Assembly: GCA_047495785.1 (NCBI GenBank) | Contig: JBLDXI010000010.1 | Location: forward strand, 248,001 to 312,000 | Source: Lepidodermella squamata | Lineage: Eukaryota; Gastrotricha | Direction: 5' to 3' | Length of the DNA: 64,000 bases | Part shown: piece after piece, positions 11,070 to 21,677 of the stretch | Numbering within the stretch: position 1 is the first letter of the stretch | Layout of the letters: each line of letters starts with the position of its first letter | Program-made: the position numbers and the translations under genes | The notes under the pieces: model-generated | The model's input: only the letters and a program-made list of their open reading frames with translations | The model's database searches: none | Told to the model about the DNA's origin: nothing

Positions 11070-12304
11070 TCATACGGGTAATCCATCTTCTAGGTGCTGA
11101 ACAGTTTCCTGAGAATCAAAGGGATAAAAGTCGATCCTTGTGTGAATCAAAATTCTAACCTCAAGGCGGCTGAGTCTTTTGAGCAATTGCTGGCGCTCCT
11201 TCTCACTTCTCTCAAATCGTTGATTCATCTCTCTCCAACGTTTGTCGTGAGCTTTTGCTTCAAGTCTCCTCACATGATGCCGTAAAGAATGATCACACAG
11301 TACGTCAGTGATTGTCGCACGGTCCTTCCAATCGCTTTCAAGCATATGCTCGTCAACTAAAAGCCTTAATGACCGAGAATAACGCGGAGGAATGACTTCC
11401 CTTGCAACTCCTGATTGATAACAATAGGCGTACTGAAAAGAAATGATTCTCAAACCAGCAGATAAACTGATGAAATTGCTAACCGGCAGTTTAAGTGTCA
11501 ACAGCTGGTAAGCTACAATGCCTAGCGCCCAAACATCAGCTGAGAAAGAGTAAGACTGGTTCGCCAAAATCTCTGGGGCCAAGTGTGTAATCGTTCCACT
11601 TTTACTACTTGCCTTGGCCATAGTGCTGTAAAAAACGAAATATTTAGAGGTACTTGGAGATCAATGTTCTAATTATACAAAGCTAAAGGTTTTGCCAGGC
11701 CGAAATCGCCAAGCTTGAGCAGGAAACGGCGCAAGTCGCCAGGTTCCAAATTCGTACCTCGAATTGCAGTCAGGAAAATGTTTGGTGACTTGACGTCTCG
11801 ATGCAACACGTTCCTATCGTGTAACCAAGCCAAGGCTGAGGCTAGTTGGGCCAGAGCTGAGCATACCTCTTCCTCTATGAAAAACTTGTTATAAGAACGA
11901 TTTGCTCTGTTCGTAATCGCGACTTCTAAATCTCCACCGTCGCAGTACTCCATGACAATGTGGAACATTTTGTCGACGGCAAACCATGCAAAGGCCTTGA
12001 CGAGATTCTCGTGGCCTTGCAAACGCACCATCAATTGAGGCTCACGATAGATCATCTCTTCGAACCAAGATCGTTCAAGGTCGCTGCACCGTTTTGTCAG
12101 TTCTTCGACATTGACTCTCTTGATGACAAATTCTTCACCTGCTGCAGAGCTGTCTCGCCTCCTGACGCGAAATGCCTCGCCAAACGCGCTTGCATCTCCA
12201 AGCCGATTGGTCAGCTTTGTGAAATCGGATAGACTCGGTTGTTGGTCGAATTTTTCCGGGTCGTAGTAACCCCCAACACTTTGCAGCAAATCGTCAGCAG
12301 CCAT
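11070..12304 (-). CDS. NEK-like Ser/Thr protein kinase
   Basis: Exons 12304-11679, 11625-11484, 11432-11160 and 11108-11070 give 359 residues. The kinase domain spans about residues 30-310. Visible landmarks are FVIKRVNVEEL with the VAIK-type lysine, MEYCDGGDLE at the hinge, HRDVKSPNIFLT as catalytic loop, DFGLAKPL and, after an activation segment with THLAPEIL, the helix-F segment DVWALGIVAYQLL. The HRDVKSPNIFLT form, the EYCDGGDL hinge and the carboxy-terminal coiled coil (RRLEAKAHDKRWREMNQRF onward) are NEK-like. The glycine loop reads LGDASAFGEAF, so the middle glycine is alanine, and the usual APE is LAPE with H before it. It is the first gene of a two-gene cluster with the ankyrin protein. 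The exact NEK subfamily is not assigned. Confidence 0.82.
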
Positions 12305-14066
12305 GAGAGAGGGTTAAAATCTAACCTATTTGATGATGCAACACATCAGACAATCAGGCAATTGCAGGTATGGGAATGTTTCTCTTTTTTGTCATGATGA
12401 ATTATTCACGTCGCTTGTGTGGCGCATCTGGGGGCGAGGTTGGGCTATAATCGATAGTCCAATAATTTCACCGGTTGATCTTTGCTTTGCTGTACTTCAT
12501 AGCAGCACGTGTCCCTTGGGAATTTCCCAGGTTAACGCGATTCTCAACAACAAGTTTTACCGATTACGCTCAATCGATGAGAAATGAAGATGCGACATCC
12601 GACCTAGATGTAAATCGTCGGCTGCACGGATTTGCGCGGAAGCTATGAAATTTTGCAAAAATGGTAGGAGAAAATTCGATCGCGCTTGGGCCGAAAGTTG
12701 AACGCTTGGTTCAAAACAACTGCAGTTGTAAAATTTTCTGGCATTGAGAAGTGAAAGGCAGCTCTTGAATCTTTGACAAATCTCAATTTTATGAATGCGA
12801 ACCAAAAAAATGTGCTCGCTTCTTCCTCACTTTCTTTTGATATGCGCTATTTCTTTTGAAAAGGATTCGCTGGGTAATTTTGGACAGGCTAAATTTGGAC
12901 ACTACGCCTTGTCAGCTGAATTGTGCTTGATCAGGAAGGTGAATAAAAATATCGGTAAAAATCCACAGATTCCTTGAGAGTTGGGCTTTCCAACGGTACC
13001 AAATACGAGGTATAATGGAAGTTACCTGTCTTCAACAAAAATTGAAAAGGTAGGATGTCTCTAAACGTCGATTTAGGACCCCCTAATTCCCAGTCATTCT
13101 GAATATATTGCGACTTGAAATTTTTACCTGGAGCAACTGACACCATGAACTCTCGACTGGCATAAAAATAAGTTTACCTTTGCCGACGGGAATTCTGTAC
13201 AGGCGACCTCAAAGTTTGGGCCGTGTGTAGGGTAATTTTGGACATAATAAATGCGTTAAGCTAAAAGTAGCGGGAAAAAATGTGAATCGAGTTTGGATGA
13301 CGTCATCAGTTTCTTGGCACCATGTGCGCATTTTTTTTCCGAATTTCAATAAATGTTTCAAGTTCTGCATGCATTCCGACAATTATGAATATGCTAATGA
13401 GGTGTCCAAATTTAGCCTAACCACGCACCATTTTTATAAAATCAAGTTAACATGAGAAAATTATCAAATTTTGCACAGAGATGGGAAGTGGGCCCCCCTA
13501 ATGCCCTGAACTTTTCACATATGTATAATTTTTTCCTGATTTTCTAGAGCTGAAAACCATGTTTTTGTCCAAAATAACCACCATTACGGTATTCTGCACT
13601 CAAATGCGTCAAAATTTTCGGGCCAGCTGGACAAATAGAGACCTTGAAACTCCGATTAGGATGGTCAACAAAACAAGAACAGTTGTAAAACAAACAATTG
13701 ATACTTTATTAAATCTTAAAAAATTACGACTTGTCAGCTTGCCAGCTATCGATGATCAGAGTCACTTCGACTAAGATTACATTTATTCGTAAATAATTCA
13801 AAATCCGATAGATTATGCGGCAAATTTCGTTCATTTTCCTCTCGATAATATGAAGAAACAGTCCACCTTGAAAGACACCCAAGGCCATCATAGAATTCAG
13901 AACAGATTATATCATTAATTATAAGTATATACCCAGTATTATTTATAGCCGATAAAACTCAATAAAATGAACAAGGTCTCTTTTTGGCGGACTTATAATT
14001 ATAGCGCTTTTACAAAATCACAATCACTTTTTTCAGATCGAAATATCGCGTGGAAAAACTTCGCGC
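12305..14066. other. Intergenic region with a 17-bp inverted repeat pair
   Basis: No supported gene. It holds a perfect 17-bp inverted repeat (12886-12902 and 13402-13418) enclosing about 500 bases, and a 15-bp direct repeat GGGTAATTTTGGACA at 12872-12886 and 13230-13244. This looks like a non-autonomous transposon remnant. The rest is AT-rich, without an open frame worth calling. Confidence 0.5.
12886..13418. mobile_element. Possible MITE-like remnant bounded by 17-bp inverted repeats
   Basis: AGGCTAAATTTGGACAC at 12886-12902 is matched exactly in inverted orientation at 13402-13418, 533 bases overall. No convincing target-site duplication is visible outside the repeats, and no transposase is encoded. 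Related GGTAATTTTGGACA copies lie inside and beside it. The element class is unknown; copy number in the genome would decide whether it is a transposon. Confidence 0.4.
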
Positions 14067-15729
14067 TCAGAACAAGTTGCACAGTTTAAAGTCTTTAGCA
14101 GCAGCTCGGAACGGCGATCGAGCACCATTCAACGATTGAGCAGTCGTTTCCGGATAGCCCTGGTACAAAGCGCCGAAATAACTCGGATACGGCGTCGTTT
14201 TCACCAGCCAAAAATCGTCAATCACCTTCTGCTGATCGACCGAAAATTGCTGGACATTTATATGCGTTTTGTTGTAAATTTTCATTGTAGAAAAGCCGTA
14301 ATCGGACGACCGAAACGCGCTCCATTCAGGTGGATCAGTCACGAAGCCGTCGGTATCTTCCTGGCAACCGGCCGACCCTGTCGTGATATGAACCGGACCC
14401 TTCGCGTTCAAATACGGCTGGCCAGGTGTGGAGCCGTTTTTCACCTCGCCGTTGTAAATCGGCCACAGCCTCTCGTAAGAATGCTCATGGGCCCAAATTT
14501 CGAAATCAACGCCGTATTCCATGAACAAATCTTCCAGGCCGCAAATGTGGAGGAAGGGCAGGCCTTTCCGCATCACCGATTCTCCTTTCGTGCAGTCATC
14601 CCGGTCGTCATTCGTGCAGTACATTGGTCGATGGCCAAATGTAACAATCCACGGCCGAGCTTTGCGATTTTCGGGTTTATTCGCTTCTTTCAGATCGTTT
14701 AACAGCCAGTTCCACTGGGCGACCACAGATTCCCAGCCGTAGTTGAGATAGAAGTAGAATTCGGTGGAAAACGAGATGAAATGAACGGGTCCAATGTTGA
14801 AACTGTAGAACAAGCTCGAGTTTGAACCGCCGGGCATAGAAAATCGGTTGACGTAATTCGAAAAATTACTGGAATGAAAATTATTTGAAAAAATGGGGTT
14901 TTTTATTTAAATATACTCACTAGGCTTGCTCGTGATTTCCTGGGCACACCATGTAGGGTACGTAGGCTGCAACTGCCTCAATCATTCGCATGAATTCATC
15001 ACCGGTCTGAGCGTTGTTCGAGTCCATATCGTAAGCGAAATCACCTAGCAAAACAACAAAAATCAGCTCAAACATTCAAAAAATCGACCCAAATTTGAGC
15101 AAATTTATTTCTGATTTTCCTGTCAATTTTAAGAATATCGACCCAATTTTGATCCAATTGTCGATGGACAATGCATAACAAATATTGAAAATTGCCATAT
15201 TTTTTGAAAAAACTTTGAAATGATTAAAAGACCCAGCTTCAGTTTACTTACCAACATGAATAACAGCGTCAAATTTGCCGCGTTGAACGTCCGACTGAAG
15301 GTACGCCATCGACCGAGAATTCACATTGCCCATATCGCCGAAAAACGCAATTCTCGGCACCCAACTATCCGTCGAACGCGGCAGTGCCCTGAAATAGAAC
15401 ACCGCACTCCAGGCCTGAAGCGGGCTGCCAACATGGTAGTAATAAGCCTTCCCAGGTTCCACCTGAAGAGTCACTCGATGAATAAACATTTCGCGATGAT
15501 CTGTCCCGCCGTCGATAAAAGACGTGGCGTAACCAGTTGCGCTCATTTCCATGTCAACATGCTCGCCATATTCGACCATGCTGACATTTGTCGCGTTTTT
15601 CGTCACCCATGTTACAACCATTTCCTCCTCAGTTCGGCCCAGGGCAATATGAATCTGCTCGGGCTGCACATAGATTTGCCCGTAAACGTAACAGCAGAAA
15701 TTCGCGAGGAAAATCGATAAAATTATCAT
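14067..15729 (-). CDS. ACP7: Purple acid phosphatase (ACP7-type metallophosphoesterase)
   Basis: Secreted or lysosomal binuclear-metal acid phosphatase. Exons 15729-15252, 15044-14921 and 14868-14067 give 467 residues. A signal peptide (MIILSIFLANFCCYVYG) precedes the purple acid phosphatase amino-terminal fibronectin-like domain (QPEQIHIALG, MVVTWVT). All five metal-binding blocks are visible: FFGDMG, VGDFAYD, CPGNHE, VTFGHRPMYC and WAHEHSYER. The last block has A before the first histidine where G is usual (GHxH), so this is a small deviation. The carboxy-terminal stretch (YGFSTMKIYNKTHI, VIDDFWLVK) matches the family. It starts 73 bases after the PPIL2 stop on the same strand, so it is likely the last gene of a HORMA-PPIL2-ACP7 unit. 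Confidence 0.93.
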
Positions 15730-15802
15730 AATAAATAATCTACCTTAAAAATAATTAATATGAAAAAACGGTGAAAATTTATTGCGTTTATGAAAGAACA
15801 AA

Positions 15803-17389
15803 TCAAGGAAAATCGTCCAACCGCGGCTTTTTCGCGCTAGAATCTGACGATGAATGGCCTGCTCGAACCTGGGACATGGTTATATACTTTCCAACGCCAG
15901 AACTTGTATGACTGGCCAGAGTTTCGACTTTTTTCGCTGGCCCAGGTTTTGCGACCGGCTTCGGCGGCGGGGCTCTCGCAGCTTTTTCCTCATCTTCTCG
16001 AGCTTTTTTAACCGCCTCGTCGGCGTCTTCAAACGGGTTGACAAACACAACAGTGTCTTCTATTGTTATTGGTTGCAACGGTACATCGCCTTCATTCACC
16101 TCGGTGCGTTCGATTTTCAACAGCGTGTCCATCCCGCCGACAATTTTGCCAAAAATCGTGTGGCGCCTATCGAGAAACGTGCTCGGGGCGAATGTGATGA
16201 AAAACTGCGATTTATTCAGATTCTTCCCGCCATTCGACATTGACACAACCCCACGAGCGCTGTGTAGCAACTGCGGGACAAATTCGTCGTCGAACGGTTG
16301 GCCGTCTTTAAACGCCGATTTACCACCATCACCGGTATTAGTCGGATCGCCGGTTTGAGTGAGGAAATTTCTGACGACTCGATAAAATCGACAGCCCTTG
16401 TAATAACCTGCTTTGCAGTGGCGGATGAAGTTGTCACAAGTTCGCGGTACTAAATCGCAATGCAGCTCAAGATTCAATGGGCCGAGATTTGTGACAATTC
16501 GGACATAGCCTTTCTTATTCTTTGGCATAAACCGATACCGGGTTTCGTCATCATCCAACACCGCGGCTTCTGTCGAGGTAACTCGGTCAGCGACAGTGCA
16601 AGTAAACGAGGCTGCAGCTCGACCAGTTGAATATAGAGCGGCGTTGTACTTTCCAGAAACTGTCGATTGGCCGGATGTACTCGGCTTCGCATAAATTTCC
16701 GCAACTTCAGCCGCTTCGGCCTCGCTCGGCTTTTTAAAATCTCTTTCCAGCGCCTTCAAAGTTTCAATCGCTTCGGGGTTAACGTTTTTCAGATGAATTT
16801 GAGCTTTTTTATCGCGCTCCTCTGCCATCTCTTTCTCATTGGTCAGCCCGTTCTTCACGTAAAAGAAGTCGGCCATGTTGAATTTATCCAAATTTGTCGG
16901 ATCTTGGATGTGGATGATATCGCTTCGAGTGAAAGGTTCGTCCGTAAGCAAATCTTTCCAATGTTTCGGTGTAATATTCAGCTGTTCTACAGCTTCAAAG
17001 CAATACACATTTCCAGTCTGTTTTACGGCAACAATGTGAGAATTTTCATTGAAAACCTTGAACATGACCGGACAATGGTACTTTCCATCGGCGTTTTTGT
17101 GGAAATTCAGCTTGACTAAATCTTTGACAGTCATCTTATCGCCGGTCAGTGGGTTAACGCCATATTTCTTGAGGAAGGGGATAATGCTGAGCAAATCGAA
17201 TACGACCCCTTCTTTGCTGCAATAGGGATTTTCGAATGGTTGCAATGATAGGGCACAGCACGAAAAAGGTAGTCGGCGAAACTTGGCTTTCGCCCCAACT
17301 TCAACCGTTCGTTTTTTGCCGCCCCATTCTTCTCGCCATTCCGTATGCGTGATGTAAAGCTTGTCTTTCTGATGCTGCTTTTTACCCAT
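15803..17389 (-). CDS. PPIL2: PPIL2 (Cyp60): U-box and cyclophilin domain protein
   Basis: Nuclear U-box ubiquitin ligase fused to a cyclophilin domain, associated with the spliceosome. It is one exon of 528 residues; the ATG encoding MGKKQHQKDK at 17389 is preferred because human PPIL2 begins almost identically, although the frame is open 11 codons further. The U-box spans about residues 35-100 (FRRLPFSCCALSLQPF, GVVFDLLSIIPFLKKYG). The cyclophilin domain lies at about 290-445: YVRIVTNLGPLNLELHCD, FYRVVRNFLTQTGDP, SQFFITFAP and RRHTIFGK. Relative to cyclophilin A, the active-site Arg and Gln are kept and the Trp is replaced by Phe, as part of the known deviation of this subfamily. The tail is Lys/Pro-rich and ends KKPRLDDFP. 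ATTTAG at about 17407 precedes the ATG, and AATAAA (minus) follows 24 bases after the stop. Confidence 0.95.
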   Translation of the reverse strand: MGKKQHQKDKLYITHTEWREEWGGKKRTVEVGAKAKFRRLPFSCCALSLQPFENPYCSKEGVVFDLLSIIPFLKKYGVNPLTGDKMTVKDLVKLNFHKNADGKYHCPVMFKVFNENSHIVAVKQTGNVYCFEAVEQLNITPKHWKDLLTDEPFTRSDIIHIQDPTNLDKFNMADFFYVKNGLTNEKEMAEERDKKAQIHLKNVNPEAIETLKALERDFKKPSEAEAAEVAEIYAKPSTSGQSTVSGKYNAALYSTGRAAASFTCTVADRVTSTEAAVLDDDETRYRFMPKNKKGYVRIVTNLGPLNLELHCDLVPRTCDNFIRHCKAGYYKGCRFYRVVRNFLTQTGDPTNTGDGGKSAFKDGQPFDDEFVPQLLHSARGVVSMSNGGKNLNKSQFFITFAPSTFLDRRHTIFGKIVGGMDTLLKIERTEVNEGDVPLQPITIEDTVVFVNPFEDADEAVKKAREDEEKAARAPPPKPVAKPGPAKKVETLASHTSSGVGKYITMSQVRAGHSSSDSSAKKPRLDDFP

Positions 17390-17616
17390 TTTAATTAACA
17401 AATCTAAATAGAATGCGGTCATGTTTAGATATGCAGAATCAGATTAAATTGTGTAAGGCACTGAAATAAAATCACAGGTATAAATTTTGGGAACCTAGGC
17501 TGATTTGCCGTAGATTCCAATGAAAAAAAAATGAGCAACATTAGAAAGAGATTGTCTTTCGATGGCAAAAAATGAGCACCGGCAAAAAGCTCAACAATTT
17601 GAAGTCATATTTGCTT

Positions 17617-18507
17617 CTAGTAACGCCGTGGAACCATACAGCTAGATGAGCAAGACAAGGGGAGACCGTTCGACTCTTCATCACGTTGAGAGCTGTCTGG
17701 TCCGGTCAGCGGAACAACGCGACGAGTAAACGCAGTGACTCCAACCCTGTTGTAGATATGTTTTACTTTTTCAGCGGGGTTAATGCTAAAAAGAACATAC
17801 CCAAGAAACGGCATGTTCAGAGCACCGATTGGAATGGGCATCGCGTAACCGTAGGACGCATCCGACCTCAAGGCTGGAGGAACTGGCTCATCTTGTTCCA
17901 AAACTTTGAAAGTTTTCGGCTCGTATCCTTGTTCGTGATCATATTCTATCGCAAAGTCGAAGTAGTAGGGATTGACCAGGCGGCCCATTAGTCCGGTGGC
18001 CTGCTGAATGTGGATCAGAAGAGTTTTTAGCTGACTCTCCAAATCTTTTCCGTTGAAAGGAACCGATGCATCCTCGTTGTTAGATGCTTTGCATTTCAAA
18101 ATAGCTCCAGAATCGTTGTATTCAAATGTAAATTGATACCACTCGTAAAAGACATCACGCCGAGCTGGATTGTCATAAAATCCCAACACAACACGCTTGA
18201 GGCATCGCTGGGAAATCGCAGCGCTCATATCAGCGACAAGTTCAAGAACTCGTTTGCACAACGGAATGTCATCACATTTCCTGACCAGCAGGGTTCTTAC
18301 GTCACCGAAAAGGACAGGAATGAAAGCTTTCTCGTCCATAGCTTGACGGGTGCAAAGAATATGCGAAATGGCAGCAAATAAACAACGTTTTAAAGCCGCG
18401 AGCGATTCCTTGATTGTGACACGATCATTCTTCGGAAAAAATACAACTTGGCAGGCCTCAACGGATGACTCCCGCTGGACGGCTTTCTCGCGTAACGTTG
18501 TAATCAT
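17617..18507 (-). CDS. HORMA-domain protein (meiotic HORMAD/HIM-3-like)
   Basis: HORMA proteins of this type load on meiotic chromosome axes and control synapsis and crossing over. It is a single exon of 296 residues. The domain fills about residues 20-240: VTIKESLAALKRCLFAAISHILC, FGDVRTLLV, then the typical FYEWYQFTFEYNDSG strand, LIHIQQATGLMGRLVNPYYFDFAIEYD and VGVTAFTRRV. The short carboxy tail (PDSSQRDEESNG onward) is too short to show a clear closure motif. MAD2L1/REV7 paralogues are shorter and lack the YQFTFEY segment, so the meiotic subgroup is favoured. It lies 227 bases upstream of PPIL2 on the same strand and is the first gene of the presumed cluster. The paralogue within the meiotic group is not assigned. 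Confidence 0.8.
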   Translation of the reverse strand: MITTLREKAVQRESSVEACQVVFFPKNDRVTIKESLAALKRCLFAAISHILCTRQAMDEKAFIPVLFGDVRTLLVRKCDDIPLCKRVLELVADMSAAISQRCLKRVVLGFYDNPARRDVFYEWYQFTFEYNDSGAILKCKASNNEDASVPFNGKDLESQLKTLLIHIQQATGLMGRLVNPYYFDFAIEYDHEQGYEPKTFKVLEQDEPVPPALRSDASYGYAMPIPIGALNMPFLGYVLFSINPAEKVKHIYNRVGVTAFTRRVVPLTGPDSSQRDEESNGLPLSCSSSCMVPRRY

Positions 18508-20293
18508 AGATGGGCAAGCTTAATTCTTCAAATCTAGCAGTATAAAAACATTCAAATAAAGCGATACGGCCATGCTCCGGAGATGAATAATGAGATAGTC
18601 AACTATTCAACTTCCGTTCCTCAAAAAAATAACAGGATATCAGTAATTTTTTAAAGCAAGTTTTGACCCAGAAACGGTTTTCCTTCGCACTATTACTGCC
18701 AACTAATGACTCTGGAGAAGGAGCCTCTATAACTCTTAATAAATGATTTCTGAAAGATTTCTGAAAGTTGACAAGACATAACATTTAGCCACAGAAATCT
18801 TATTTGTGAAAATTTATTCAAAATAAAATGTCAATAAGAAATGAGCAGATTTGCATCGAGGCCGGGAATGTTTTTTAGATCCAATCAGTAGTGAAGTCAG
18901 TCTATGCGCGCCTTAACAACTTTTCCCACCATATGAATGACTTAATAGCGTCTACGCATGGTCAAATAGCGCTATCCACTGAATTTTTAGGTATAAAGAA
19001 ATAGAAAAAATACCCCATGGAGATATTCTCTCCGTTCGTTTGCTCGCTATAGTTCGTTGAAAGTTTGAGACGATGGACGATGGTTTTTAGTCAGCCGCTA
19101 GAGTGACCTCGGCTTCCATGAGGTTTGTCGGGGTGAATTGCCGCATCGTAATTCCATCTTTCACTTGAGCTTTGATCTTCTCGAATATGTCACTGAGAAG
19201 TTGCTTGTTTACTGGGATCACGAGAATCGGCCGCGGGCGGCCGTCCTGGAGCTGTAGTCCCAGTCATCGAGCTCGGAAGAACGCTGCGCCTAACCGGGGA
19301 ATTGTTTCCTTGACCGACAACACCACCGAGTCGCCCGCGCCTTCGTTCAAGACGATGGTGATATCGGCTTCAGGCTTCATGAAAGATTTTCAATCGTAGC
19401 TTCGATTTTCTTGTCTAGAAGATTGCATTGGTTGGAGCCGATGCTTCGTTTTATCGTGAATCTGGATCTGCTGAACGGTAGCTGCACCGGTGCGCCGCAC
19501 TCAATGCAGCAGATACTTACGTAGTCGACGACCCTTTCGATTGTAGTTTGAATGGTTTAAAGGCTGAGCCGGTTCCACCATCGTTAAATCCCTACGGGTG
19601 CAGTTTCCATATTTCTCAATACTGCCAAAAGACACTCTCGGACCGATGATGTATTAAACCGTCGAACATTCCCGAGCTTGTTGCTCTACCATCAAAGCCG
19701 CCTTTTCATGCGGAGTGCGTTCTAACGGGGCCATTTCCCGCGGCGACGGGCCAGTCCTCCACTCAAAATTCGTTGCGGTTGCTCGTAGGAGTTGAGAAAC
19801 CTTGATAATAGGGTTGAATTTGTAGTCGTTTCCCAACAGGCCAGAGAAAGTCGCTCTTGCCAGAACATTGTGGCTGTTGCATAACTGGCTGTTGGGCGCC
19901 GTACAACGGTCTCCTTTTCCTACTCACGTGTTTCTACTTTGTTAAACTTGCTTAATCTAAACTCACCTGAGGTTAAGAAATAGCCCTAGCTGGTTCATTA
20001 CTGTGCCCAGTACGTTGGGGCAGTGAATTTATTGGTAATAGTTAACGGTGCCTCTGATCCCTCATTCGACTACCCGACCCTAAAATCTACTTCGTAGGAT
20101 GTCATATTCTCATTGACTTTAACGTGACTGTCAAATATGCAAAGTATATTTCCATCATTTTTATATTGAGAATTGAGAACTAAAAATCAAGTTTGGTCCC
20201 AGTTCGCTTTGTTATCTCAACTTGAATTTCCATTTTATCGTAGAAGAATTTCAAATATTTGGAATATTGATCGCCTCTTGATATCGTAAAAAT
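18508..20293. other. Intergenic region with decayed coding relic
   Basis: Lies between HORMA (-) and AP2S1 (+). Apart from the degenerate minus-strand coding relic at 19087-19911 there is no supported gene. Confidence 0.5.
19087..19911 (-). pseudogene. Decayed coding sequence of unknown family
   Basis: On the minus strand, stretches that read like protein follow one another but are broken. They run from NSQLCNSHNVLARATFSGLLG through FEWRTGPSPREMAPLERTP to a stop, then ERVVDYVSICCIECGAP and FTIKRSIGSNQCNLLDKKI to a frameshift. They end with ITIVLNEGAGDSVVLSVKE, an in-frame TGA, and ILVIPVNKQLLSDIFEKI to a final TAA at 19087. The GC content is visibly higher than in flanking DNA. I do not recognise the protein. 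It could be a dead gene copy, a captured foreign sequence, or a gene with introns I failed to place. No conserved splice sites remove the stops. Confidence 0.35.
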
Positions 20294-20831
20294 ATGGTAA
20301 GTTTGGCTGCTTTTTATAATCATTTTCAATAACGCAGTCTTTCGTGTAGATTCGCTTCATTCTCATTCAAAATCGCGCCGGCAAGACGAGGTTGGCAAAA
20401 TGGTACATGCACTTCGACGACGACGAAAAGCAGAAATTGATCGAAGAAGTCCACGCTTTAGTCACCGTGCGAGATGCTAAGCATACCAATTTCGTAGAGG
20501 TAGGTAGCGATTTTCACCATCAATATCCTTATAAGCTTATTTGAAATCTTATCAGTTTCGCAACTTCAAAATCGTTTACCGTCGTTACGCTGGTCTCTAC
20601 TTCTGCATTTGCTGTGATCTAAGCGACAACAGCCTTGCATACCTGGAGGCGATCCACAACTTCGTCGAGGTGCTCAACGAATACTTCCACAACGTTTGTG
20701 AACTCGATTTGGTGTTCAACTTTTACAAGGTCTACAGTGTCGTCGATGAAATGTTTCTGGCTGGAGAAATTCGTGAAACTAGCCAAACCAAAGTGCTGCG
20801 CCAACTCGCGATGTTATCCTCACTCGAATAA
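20294..20831 (+). CDS. AP2S1: AP-2 adaptor complex sigma subunit
   Basis: Small chain of the clathrin adaptor AP-2 at the plasma membrane, part of the binding site for acidic dileucine cargo signals. Exons 20294-20296, 20350-20499 and 20556-20831 give 142 residues, the same length as human AP2S1, and nearly every residue matches ([54 protein letters not shown]). The first coding exon is just the ATG, followed at once by GTAAGT. The second exon starts IRFILIQ, which needs exactly that methionine. AATAAA follows at about 20878. The identification is secure; the ATG-only exon rests on splice signals and frame. Confidence 0.97.
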
Positions 20832-21677
20832 TTCTTATCGGTTTAGGCCGGATCGAAACTGCAATTTTTCATGTATTAAATAAATATATAATTATATTGT
20901 GAATCGAATTCATTCTGTCATATTCCAAACGCAATTATTGTAATTACCCTGGTAACTGAGTATATGTGCTTATTCCACTTCTGGCATTGTCTTTGTTCAA
21001 CATAGCTGTGAAGTCAACATTGCATGTTAATTTTTAATTTAATAAAACAGAACGTCAGTTGAGATATAGCTCTTTTTATTCATTTTTCTGTTCTTTCGAA
21101 TTGAGAAGAAACCAAAATTTCTACAGCGGCTCTGTTCGAACCGGAAATTGCAACGAAGTATGCGCCATCGTCATATACACAAGAGAACAACATCATAAAA
21201 TAACGTAATAATTTAATAACATTAGTTATCATCATCAATTTCATGGCCAAGGTTGCGTGGCTATTTTCAGCAGGGCAGATTGATTTCTCAAGGTGACAAA
21301 TCGACTCGCACGTCAAAGAGTAGACAAAACACCTGATTGAAATGAGCGTGACATATCTAGCGTTTTTCCCATCAAGCAAAATTGCATCTCGCACGTGACG
21401 CGGAAAACAAACAAAAAAGAGTCGAGAGTATGAAAGCACAAATGTGACTTGTAGTTATCTCGTGTTTTCCCCGGTCGCTAACGGCCCTTTGATTTCACAA
21501 ATTTTCGTTGACATCACGACGTTCAGAGGAAAACACGCACGAAATCAGTTTAGAACGAAGTCAGATCGCCTTAAGAACACTGTATATCGCACAACAGCAG
21601 ATATATTTCTGGTTTTTTATATCAAGAAAAATGAGTTGTAGTTATTCTTTTTGTGCTGACGGTGGAAATCAATCAGG
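20832..21677. other. Intergenic region between AP2S1 and SEL1L (convergent 3' ends)
   Basis: Holds the AP2S1 polyadenylation signal near 20878. A minus-strand frame at 21080-21439 has no family match. Nothing else is supported. Confidence 0.45.

Noticed and set aside
14136-14702. Long plus-strand ORF opposite the acid phosphatase
   Set aside because: Antisense of a well-supported GH-independent metallophosphoesterase exon; no family features.
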